This document shows positions 6,512 through 12,077 of a stretch of 12,077 bases of DNA, piece after piece (positions within the stretch are counted from its first letter, which is position 1; the number at the start of each line of letters is the position of its first letter). Made by a program: the position numbers and the translations under genes. The DNA is from Acidobacteriaceae bacterium (lineage in GTDB: Bacteria > Acidobacteriota > Terriglobia > Terriglobales > Acidobacteriaceae): positions 1 to 12,077 of the forward strand of contig JASHVU010000249.1 of the NCBI GenBank assembly GCA_030044455.1, written 5' to 3'. The notes below the pieces were generated by a model. That model searched no databases and was not told the origin of the DNA. It saw only the letters and a list, made by a program, of their open reading frames with translations.

Positions 6512-8386
6512 TCACTGCGGCTTCGGCGAGCCCGTCTGGGGAGTTGAGGAGCCGTTGGCCGTCTTGTCCTGGCCGGCAGGCATGTTGCCCGCGGCCGGAG
6601 GATTGTCGTCGTTCTCGTCCTGGCATTGAGAAGGGTGTCCCGGAGCCAGGTACGCGGCCTTGACTCCGCGCTCGGCAGCCAGGCGCGTATCCAGCCGCCC
6701 GTCGCGCACCGCCAGGGCCGCATTGTACTCGGCGACTGCTTGGTCCCGCTTGCACTCCAGATCGAGCACGCGGCCCAGATAGATGTGCGACCAGGCAAGC
6801 AGTCGCTGATCTTTGCTGGTGGCCAGCGTCTTGTTGAACTGATCGATGGCGTCGTTGACTGTTCTCTCCGCGTCGTCTTCCGATTCGTTTGGATGTACGG
6901 ACATCAGATCGACGCGTGCCAGGATGAAGTGCGCCCGCGCTGCATCGGCCGCCGACTCGACCGTATCATCCTCGTGTGAGAGCGCCTTTTTCGCCATTTG
7001 GCTGGCAGAATTCACATCGCCGTTCGAAAGCCGGGCTTCGGCAAGATCGAGACCGGTGAGCTTATGTGGCGCACTGTGCTCGAGCACTTCCTGGTCGGCT
7101 TGCTGGTCGAAGATGGTGTTGTGCGCGCGATGTACCTGCTGATCGACGTCCATGCCGTAGACCATTTCGCCGATGGTATCTTTCAGGCTGGCCGGATCTC
7201 TCTCGAACTGGAGCATTTGCTCATAAAAGTATTGAGTCAGCACAAATCCCTGATTCATGTCGTGCTGCACGGTCGCGCGGCGAACCGCTTCGGCCTTGTC
7301 GAGCGTAACCTGGCGCTCATGCTCGTAGCGAGGCAGTTCAGAGCGATCAATGTTGCCTGGAATTTTGTAGATAGGCACTCCGGTGTCCATGGTGCGCGCC
7401 TCGATAGCCTTGATCAGGCACTCGATGGTGAGCGGCACAACATCCGACCGAAAGCGGAAATCGAGCGGGGCGTCGCGAATCTCCTTCAAAATCGGCTGCT
7501 CGCGATCGATGGCGTTGGAGCGCGCGTAGAGCAGCGGATCGATCACATAGTGGAGATAAGTGTGGCGAACGTCGCTCATGCGGACGCTGCCCTTTTCGGC
7601 CGACACAACCACCACGTAATCGACGCCGTAGATGCGGGCATTCACCATGCCCGGCGACAACATGGGTTCGACGACGACGATGAAGCGGCTGCCGGTGTAG
7701 GTGGAGGCCGGCATCTTGAGATAGAGGTTGGTGTTCACGATCATCTGCGAGAGCGCGTCGTGAATCTTGGCCGCCTCTTCGTCATAAGTCAGGCGCACGG
7801 TAAGCCAGATGCCGTGCAGATCGGTGGCCGCGGCAAAAGTGCGCAGCAGCGGCACAAACTCAGCCACCTGGGTCGCGTCGGGAGGCATTTCGGTGAGGTC
7901 GGCCGTGGTCTCGAGTGCGGGCGGAGGCGTCAAATAAAGAGCGAGCGAAATGTACTGCGAGATATCGCGCGTGGTACCGGTCATGCGGTGCTGAGCGATG
8001 AAGAGGCATACGGCATCGCGAGCCGCGCGGGCCTGCTCGCTTTTGGCCAGGGCCTGGTCAATATCGCCGCGCACGCGCTTGCGCACATCGGGGCTGTCAG
8101 CAAGGCCTTCGTCGTAGCCGCAGGCATTCAGCGCAGCAGCCACAGCGAAAACCTGTTCGGAAGTGGTGAGTGAGATGGTGGGCCCGGCCGGATCGATCAG
8201 GGTCGGCGTCCGCTCCTGTGCATAAGCCGTCGAAGGCGAGGAGGTTGACTCCGAGTTGGAAGTTGAGCTGGAGGAAGAGTTGCCGCCTGGCGCCTGCGCG
8301 CCGGCCGGCGCCGTGGCAAAACCGAAACCAACGCCGATCAACGCCGCAGTAAGGAGAGCGGATAGTCGAAATCGAGAAAACTTCAT
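6512..8386 (-). CDS. Secreted TPR protein with an HxxxH motif, function unknown
   Basis: Exported protein of 624 residues that I do not recognise by name. The signal peptide is clear: MKFSRFR, a hydrophobic stretch 9-24, and an APAGA-QA type cleavage site near 30-32. A Ser/Thr/Asn-rich linker (36-55) follows. Around residues 235-285 a strand-rich segment (FIVVVEPML, YGVDYVVVVS) leads to HTYLHYVIDPL (275-285). This recalls the active-site helix of gluzincin-like peptidases (HExxH), but the catalytic Glu is replaced by Thr, so a degenerate peptidase fold is possible and not proven. Residues about 445-580 form helical repeats of TPR type (HFILARVDL, AWSHIYLGRVLDLECKRDQAV). The C-terminal 40 residues are Pro/Asn/Gly-rich and probably disordered. 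It ends 84 bases before rnc. A likely promoter lies just upstream. Confidence 0.8.
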   Translation of the reverse strand: MKFSRFRLSALLTAALIGVGFGFATAPAGAQAPGGNSSSSSTSNSESTSSPSTAYAQERTPTLIDPAGPTISLTTSEQVFAVAAALNACGYDEGLADSPDVRKRVRGDIDQALAKSEQARAARDAVCLFIAQHRMTGTTRDISQYISLALYLTPPPALETTADLTEMPPDATQVAEFVPLLRTFAAATDLHGIWLTVRLTYDEEAAKIHDALSQMIVNTNLYLKMPASTYTGSRFIVVVEPMLSPGMVNARIYGVDYVVVVSAEKGSVRMSDVRHTYLHYVIDPLLYARSNAIDREQPILKEIRDAPLDFRFRSDVVPLTIECLIKAIEARTMDTGVPIYKIPGNIDRSELPRYEHERQVTLDKAEAVRRATVQHDMNQGFVLTQYFYEQMLQFERDPASLKDTIGEMVYGMDVDQQVHRAHNTIFDQQADQEVLEHSAPHKLTGLDLAEARLSNGDVNSASQMAKKALSHEDDTVESAADAARAHFILARVDLMSVHPNESEDDAERTVNDAIDQFNKTLATSKDQRLLAWSHIYLGRVLDLECKRDQAVAEYNAALAVRDGRLDTRLAAERGVKAAYLAPGHPSQCQDENDDNPPAAGNMPAGQDKTANGSSTPQTGSPKPQ

Positions 8387-8404
8387 GAATCGAGCCCTGT
8401 CGTA

Positions 8405-8433
8405 AGTCTAGTTAGACGGAGGTACAGGGTCAA
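8405..8433 (-). promoter_or_regulatory. Candidate sigma-70 promoter of the TPR-protein gene
   Basis: On the - strand TTGACC (8433-8428, five of six to the -35 consensus) and TAGACT (8410-8405, four of six to the -10) are exactly 17 bases apart. The expected start would fall near 8398, about 12 bases before the ATG, leaving a very short leader that overlaps the AGGG ribosome site (8398-8395). Spacing and position are good, but the short leader lowers confidence. Confidence 0.45.
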
Positions 8434-8449
8434 ACGGGAGAAAAACAGC

Positions 8450-8481
8450 GGCCAGCTTTCAGCTAAAAGCTTTGTCTGGCC
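8450..8481. repeat. 7-base array inside a hairpin, left member of an inverted pair
   Basis: Units GCCAGCT, TTCAGCT, AAAAGCT (8451-8471) have the same period and core as the array at 3680-3721. They fold locally: AGCTTT (8454-8459) pairs with AAAGCT (8466-8471), and GGCCAG (8450-8455) can alternatively pair with CTGGCC (8476-8481). The array lies 17 bases upstream of the candidate -35 of the TPR-protein gene. Confidence 0.6.
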
Positions 8482-8547
8482 AGGAGCAAATGTCTGAAGG
8501 GCCGTTGTCGCACACGAAGTGGCACAGCGCCGCGGATATGCACGAAA

Positions 8548-8568
8548 AGACTGAAGACTGAAAGCTTT
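8548..8568. repeat. 7-base array after the anti-sigma gene, right member of an inverted pair
   Basis: Two identical units AGACTGA, AGACTGA are followed by AAGCTTT, and GAAAGCTTTC (8560-8569) is a perfect 10-base palindrome. CTGAAAGCT (8558-8566) is complementary to AGCTTTCAG (8454-8462), so the spacer 8387-8570 has the same inverted-pair layout as 3648-3834. The array ends two bases before the anti-sigma stop codon. Confidence 0.6.
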
Positions 8569-8570
8569 CT

Positions 8571-9254
8571 CTATCCTCGCACGCTTACGCCAGCAAACGA
8601 CAGCACCGCCAATCCGCGGACGGGTTGGCCGAAGAAGCGGGCTGGCTCAAAGCGGCTGCCCACCAGCAGGTTCTCGACTTCGGAGCGGGTGGCCTGATCG
8701 TTGGGGCCCGACACGATGCGATAGTCGTACACCTCGCCGGCGTCGTTCACATAGGCCTCAACCACAACCGGCCCGGGAATGGTGTTGATGTCGTCGCTGC
8801 CATCGCCGCTCGATAGATAGAGCAGGTGCGGCGCCGTAGCCATGCCCAGCGGTTCGTCTTTGGTGGCCTGGGCCACTTCAGGCTGCGTAAACATGCCTAC
8901 CAGCACAATGACAGTGCCCAGCAGCAGGACCGCGCTGGCAAAACCAGCCGAAGCCTGCAGCAGGAATGGTCCCACGGTATTCTTCCACGCCAGCGAAAGG
9001 CCTTCAAAGCGGCGGCGGCGGTTGCGAGCACGCTCGCGGCTGACGGCAACGCGAATCCGCAGCAGAAGATCGCGCGGCTCGGGCACCGGGCCCAGCATCG
9101 CCAGCGAAGCTTGCGTGCGGCGCAACGACTCACACTCTCGCCCGCAATCGCCACAGGCTTCAAGGTGCGCGACCAGCTCCTGCATCTCGCGCCCACCCAG
9201 CCTTCCGTCAAGATAATCATGGAATCCAGCCCGAATTGAATTGCACTCGTTCAT
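8571..9254 (-). CDS. Zinc-finger anti-sigma factor with a TonB-like C-terminal domain
   Basis: Membrane anti-sigma factor of 227 residues, presumed to hold the upstream ECF sigma factor inactive. The N-terminus carries the zf-HC2/ZAS motif HLEACGDC (H30, C34, C37). A basic stretch RERARNRRRRF precedes one membrane helix (about 101-122), placing the zinc finger in the cytoplasm and the C-terminus in the periplasm. The periplasmic part (about 150-225) reads VVVEAYVNDAGEVYDYRIVSG and FEPARFFGQPVRGLAVLSF, a pattern like the TonB C-terminal fold. That assignment is by eye and is the main uncertainty. The start is ATG 9254, overlapping the sigma stop as ATGA, with GAGGAGG four bases upstream. A longer frame to 9344 exists but lacks both of these signals. 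Confidence 0.85.
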   Translation of the reverse strand: MNECNSIRAGFHDYLDGRLGGREMQELVAHLEACGDCGRECESLRRTQASLAMLGPVPEPRDLLLRIRVAVSRERARNRRRRFEGLSLAWKNTVGPFLLQASAGFASAVLLLGTVIVLVGMFTQPEVAQATKDEPLGMATAPHLLYLSSGDGSDDINTIPGPVVVEAYVNDAGEVYDYRIVSGPNDQATRSEVENLLVGSRFEPARFFGQPVRGLAVLSFAGVSVRG

Positions 9255-9925
9255 CGCGCCTCCTCTGCAGCGGGCACGTCCAGAACCCTCATAGCCGCGG
9301 GGTGCTGACCATCTTGAAGATGCGAAAGGATCGCCTTTAAACAAGCACGCCCGCGCACGATCCGTGACTTGACCGTTCCCAGATTCACGCCCTGCATTTC
9401 GGCAACTTCTTCGTAAACAAACCCTTCAATATCGCGCAGGATCAGCGTGGTCCGGTACGGCTCTGGCACCTGTTCCAGCGCGCGTTCCACCCGCTCCCGC
9501 GTTTCAGCCTGGGCGGCAGCATCAAATGGTGACTCGCCGGGATCGATCAGCAAATCCTTCAGCCGCACGGCAGCTCCCGACTCGCTTTCGGAGATCTCCT
9601 GCTCAATCCCAATCTCGTTCTGCTTGTGGCGTGCCCACCAGCGACGCTGGTTCGAGGCTTCGCGCAGCGCAATTCTGTAAATCCACGTCCGCAAAGAGGA
9701 CTCGCCGTGGAACCCGCCCACGCCCCGGAAGACCTTGATGAAGACTTCCTGGGTCAGGTCGGCCGCGTCGGCACGATCACGCACCGTGCGGGCGAGCAAA
9801 GAGTAGATCGGCTGATGGTAGCGCGCGATAAGCCACGCAAACGCCTCCTCTGAGCCGGCTCGCAGTTCTTCAATGAGAGCCGTCTCTTCGGTCTGAAGCG
9901 TCAGAGCGCTGGCAACATTGCCCAT
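9251..9925 (-). CDS. RpoE-type ECF RNA polymerase sigma factor
   Basis: Alternative sigma factor of 224 residues. Region 2 (about 25-98) contains the core-binding and -10-recognition pattern DAADLTQEVFIKVFRG and SSLRTWIYRIALREASNQRR. Region 4 (about 145-197) has VPEPYRTTLILRDIEGFVYEEVAE, then GTVKSRIVRGR, the helix-turn-helix for the -35 element. A 45-residue acidic linker joins them; no region 1.1 or 3 is present, as expected for the ECF class. The C-terminus runs about 25 residues past region 4, which helps carry the anti-sigma ribosome site and overlap. The start ATG 9925 has only a weak GGA-type site (eight bases upstream). Autoregulation is usual for this class but no matching promoter is obvious upstream. 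Confidence 0.93.
   Translation of the reverse strand: MGNVASALTLQTEETALIEELRAGSEEAFAWLIARYHQPIYSLLARTVRDRADAADLTQEVFIKVFRGVGGFHGESSLRTWIYRIALREASNQRRWWARHKQNEIGIEQEISESESGAAVRLKDLLIDPGESPFDAAAQAETRERVERALEQVPEPYRTTLILRDIEGFVYEEVAEMQGVNLGTVKSRIVRGRACLKAILSHLQDGQHPAAMRVLDVPAAEEAR
9259..9265 (-). promoter_or_regulatory. Strong ribosome binding site of the anti-sigma gene
   Basis: GAGGAGG lies on the - strand four bases before ATG 9254, inside the end of the sigma gene. It fixes the start at the ATGA overlap and suggests coupled, near-stoichiometric production of the sigma and anti-sigma proteins. Confidence 0.7.
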
Positions 9926-10263
9926 GGTGAGGTCCGCCTGCGAGTCTCAGTGTCTCCCACCTTACCGCAAATCGGCCGGGTCGCGCGTGTTTATTGTGTA
10001 ACCCTTTTGAATTGCGGACGCCCCGGACGGCCAAGTTCGGCCATTCGGCAACGATGCTGATCCGGAGCGCGCGGTGGTTGGCTGCGCCTGTTTTCGCCGC
10101 CATGCCGCTCGCATGCTCTATCTTCTTAGACACCGGCACCCCCGAAAGTGTTCCCGGTCACGGGGCTAATTCGCACAATATTACCGAGGTTAGGGGTTCT
10201 TCAGACCTTAAGTACCGACAAGCCGGATCCCCGGCCAGGGTTCGCTTGGGCAGGTTCAGGTTT
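9926..10263. other. 338-base spacer upstream of the sigma gene
   Basis: No convincing gene. It must hold the promoter of the sigma gene and the 3' end of the oxidoreductase transcript. I see TGTAACC (9997-10003, + strand), which resembles an ECF -35 element but points away from the sigma gene and has no -10 at the right distance. GCCGG/CCGGC (from 10221) forms only a short stem, and there is no clear terminator. Confidence 0.5.
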
Positions 10264-11214
10264 TCAGGCGGTGAACACGATCCGGCGGCCTTTTTCCACC
10301 CTGTTCCAAGCTGCTTCAACGTCTGCCAATGGAACCGCATCCGTCTCGATGGTCAGCTGGCCGGCGGCGGCCTGATCAAACAGTGTGGGAATTGCCGCAA
10401 AGATCGTCTTGAGCGAGGCAGAGCCAAAGCCGCTGCCCTTGAGCGTGAGATCGACGCTGCGCAGGACCTCCGCGGGCAGGTTGATGTTTCTGCCGGCCAT
10501 GGAGCCAACTTGAATGAAGCGCGTCGCGTGGGTTGCGGTGGCCTTGAATCTCTTGGCAAGAGCTTCGAGAGTGAGTTCGGCCGGACGGCCCCACAAGTAG
10601 TCGATTACCACGTCGATGCCGCTGGCAGCCTCGTTTGCGAGGGCTTCGGCAATCGCCTCCTCCGGCTCGGAAAGGCCGATCATGGTGTCCACGTTGGCTT
10701 CGGCGAGGGCGGCAACGTTGCGGCCTGCTGCGATCACGCGTTTCGCACCCAGGATCCGGGCCGTCTGGATGGCAATCTGGCCTGCGACTCCTGTTGCGCC
10801 CAGAATCAGCACCGTCTCACCTGGCGCCAGGCCCGCGCGCACCTTCATCGAAACCCATGCCGACATGCCTGGATTGGCAATGGCCGCGGCACTAACGTCG
10901 TCGAGGCCGTCGGGCACGGGCACGCACCAGGCGAGCGGTGCAGCGGCCAGTTCAGCCATGGTGCCCCACGGCCGGCGCGCCCCGCCAAAGTAAACCCTGC
11001 GGCCGTCGGGTAACACGCCGACGGCATCCACACCAGGAACGGCAGGCAGCCCGCCGCCGCTCGAGTAATGCGCGCCACTGGCAATGGCTTTCACCACCTG
11101 GTGCAGCCCCGCCGCGCGCACCTTGATGAGCACCTCTCCCTCTTGCGCCTCAGGATTGGGGAAAGATTGATACTTAGGCGCCTCGCCCAGAACATTCACT
11201 ACCGCTGCCAGCAT
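10264..11214 (-). CDS. Zinc-free MDR oxidoreductase (quinone oxidoreductase-like)
   Basis: Medium-chain dehydrogenase/reductase of 316 residues, likely an NADPH-dependent reductase of quinones or enones. The N-terminal GroES-like domain (about 1-125) contains EGEVLIKVRAAGLHQVVKA and PAVPGVDAVGVL. The Rossmann domain starts at about 134 with VLILGATGVAGQIAIQTARILGAKRV, the alanine/glycine-rich cofactor loop of the zeta-crystallin/QOR branch. No cysteine/histidine set for catalytic or structural zinc is visible. The ending PLADVEAAWNRVEKGRRIVFT is typical of the family. The ATG at 11214 is preceded by GGAGG ten bases upstream; a longer frame from GTG 11247 would place that site inside the coding part, so I reject it. 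It diverges from the Tat-protein gene. Substrate unknown. Confidence 0.88.
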   Translation of the reverse strand: MLAAVVNVLGEAPKYQSFPNPEAQEGEVLIKVRAAGLHQVVKAIASGAHYSSGGGLPAVPGVDAVGVLPDGRRVYFGGARRPWGTMAELAAAPLAWCVPVPDGLDDVSAAAIANPGMSAWVSMKVRAGLAPGETVLILGATGVAGQIAIQTARILGAKRVIAAGRNVAALAEANVDTMIGLSEPEEAIAEALANEAASGIDVVIDYLWGRPAELTLEALAKRFKATATHATRFIQVGSMAGRNINLPAEVLRSVDLTLKGSGFGSASLKTIFAAIPTLFDQAAAGQLTIETDAVPLADVEAAWNRVEKGRRIVFTA

Positions 11215-11224
11215 TGGCCGATTT

Positions 11225-11229
11225 CCTCC
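11225..11229 (-). promoter_or_regulatory. Ribosome binding site of the MDR oxidoreductase
   Basis: GGAGG lies on the - strand ten bases before ATG 11214. It is slightly far but the best match in the leader, and it decides against the GTG at 11247. Confidence 0.5.
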
Positions 11230-11368
11230 ATCGTTGATTTTGACCACATCGAATGTGCTTCAAGTTTAGATGTTGGCGCGAAGGATCTGAAAGCCGCGAA
11301 GCAATTCGCAGGATCGATCAACAGTAGACGCAGCCCACGCTCGCCGTGTAGTTTGGATTGGTCCACGG
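11230..11368. other. Divergent promoter region
   Basis: This is the untranslated middle of the 162-base spacer between two divergent genes. On the - strand TTGAAG followed 15 bases later by CAAAAT is a weak promoter candidate for the oxidoreductase. On the + strand TTGACC (11240-11245) has no acceptable -10. There are no 7-base arrays here, unlike three of the other spacers. Confidence 0.35.
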
Positions 11369-11376
11369 GAGAGGTC

Positions 11377-12077
11377 ATGAAGCGGCGTGATTTTGTTCGC
11401 ACTCTCGTTTCATTTCTTGTTGCCGGCAAGGCGGCTTTTTCGCAGCAACAGCGCGTCAGCGACCCCACGCTGCCCCCGCCAGCGCCGGTGCCATGGTTTA
11501 CGGGGCTGAACTCGCGCACGCCCGTACCGGTCACCAAGATGGCCGACCAGGTTGCCACAACCGAGCTGAGTTTTTTTACCCCGCTCGAGATGCGCACGCT
11601 CACGCGCCTGAGCGATGTACTGATGCCGCCATTAAACGGCAAGCCCGGCGCGGTGAAAGCACAGACGCCCATGTTCCTTGATTTTCTGATCGGCAGCGCG
11701 CCTGAGCCGCGGCAGAAGATCTACTCCGGCGGCCTCGACTGGCTCGAAGAGAGTGCGCAGACCAAATATAAAATCTCGTTTGCACAGCTTGACGACGATC
11801 AAGCCGGCGAATTGCTCAAACCCTGGCTGCGCACGTGGATGAGCGACCATGCGCCTGCCGAGCCTCACGCGGATTTTATCAACACTGCGCATGACGACAT
11901 TCGCAACGCTACCGTTAACTCGAAGGCATGGGACGAGGTGCCGTCGGTCGGGGCGGAGCCGGGCACCGAAGTGGATGTCTACTGGCTGCCCATCGAGCCG
12001 GATGTATACGGCGCGAACCCGGCTTATGCGCACACGCCGCCTCACGTGCTCGCGGCTCCCAAAGACGGGCAAGAGAT
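11377..12077 (+). CDS. Gluconate 2-dehydrogenase subunit 3-like Tat protein (3' truncated)
   Basis: The reading frame is open from ATG 11377 to the window edge (233 codons), so the gene continues beyond it. MKRRDFVRTLVSFLVAG is a twin-arginine signal (RRDFV), so export in folded form is expected. The mature part contains TELSFFTPLEMRTLTRLSDVLMPP and later TPMFLDFLIGSAP, the pattern of the gluconate 2-dehydrogenase subunit 3 family (PF13618). Such proteins usually act as a small partner of a membrane-bound GMC-type FAD dehydrogenase oxidising sugars or alcohols in the periplasm. The GMC subunit is expected just downstream, outside the window. GGGAG lies five bases before the ATG. The N-terminal third has a Pro-rich stretch (PPPAPVPW). 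Confidence 0.85.
   Translation, partial: MKRRDFVRTLVSFLVAGKAAFSQQQRVSDPTLPPPAPVPWFTGLNSRTPVPVTKMADQVATTELSFFTPLEMRTLTRLSDVLMPPLNGKPGAVKAQTPMFLDFLIGSAPEPRQKIYSGGLDWLEESAQTKYKISFAQLDDDQAGELLKPWLRTWMSDHAPAEPHADFINTAHDDIRNATVNSKAWDEVPSVGAEPGTEVDVYWLPIEPDVYGANPAYAHTPPHVLAAPKDGQE

Noticed and set aside
6998..8173. A 391-codon open frame on the + strand
   Set aside because: It lies wholly antisense to the secreted TPR protein, which has a clear signal peptide and domain structure. The + frame shows only His/Arg/Val-rich composition and no recognisable motif, as expected in GC-rich DNA.
9997..10028. TGTAACC followed by CGGACG as an ECF-type promoter
   Set aside because: It points away from the sigma gene, and the two elements are about 11 or 20 bases apart, not the 15-17 typical of ECF promoters; no + strand gene follows.
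9870..10139. An 89-codon frame on the - strand ahead of the sigma gene
   Set aside because: It overlaps the start of the sigma gene in another frame and has no motif, good ribosome site or family resemblance.
9994..11013. A 339-codon open frame on the + strand, partly in the spacer
   Set aside because: Most of it is antisense to the MDR oxidoreductase. The lipoprotein-like stretch from the ATG at 10052 is attractive, but there is no ribosome site and the rest is shadow composition.

Overview
The window is GC-rich bacterial chromosome. Gene content and protein style fit an Acidobacteriota member of the Terriglobia/Acidobacteriaceae type: two tandem signal peptidases I, a gluconate 2-dehydrogenase subunit 3-like Tat protein, an RpoE-type ECF sigma factor with a zinc-finger anti-sigma partner, and a large secreted TPR protein of a kind seen in acidobacteria. 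The taxonomic call is an inference from these families, not from a marker gene.

Layout: the + strand enters with the last 35 residues of bacterioferritin (2-109) and leaves with a truncated gluconate 2-dehydrogenase subunit 3-like gene (11377-12077). Everything between is on the - strand. In transcription order it is: a zinc-free MDR oxidoreductase (11214-10264), a 338-base gap, an ECF sigma factor and its anti-sigma factor overlapping by ATGA (9925-8571), a 184-base repeat-bearing gap, a secreted TPR protein with an HxxxH motif (8386-6512), RNase III (6427-5594), two signal peptidases I (5597-4743 and 4695-3835), a 187-base repeat-bearing gap, an AsmA-family protein (3647-975) and a HAD phosphatase (965-279).

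How the genes work together: rnc and the first lepB overlap by four bases (ATGA) and the second lepB follows closely, so RNase III and two signal peptidases form one expression unit; rnc and lepB are also neighbours in many other bacteria. The sigma/anti-sigma pair is a classical membrane-stress module, here with a TonB-like periplasmic tail on the anti-sigma factor. Several neighbours act on or in the cell envelope (AsmA protein, signal peptidases, secreted TPR protein, ECF module), but no single pathway joins them.

The most unusual structure is outside the genes. Degenerate tandem 7-base repeats (unit close to AGCTGAA or its complement; GGCTACT-like in one place) occupy three of the intergenic spacers and abut or overlap stop codons. 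In two spacers the arrays come as an inverted pair enclosing roughly 75-90 bases. A separate hairpin with a 15-base stem lies in the rnc leader. No tRNA, rRNA, CRISPR, transposase or phage gene was seen.
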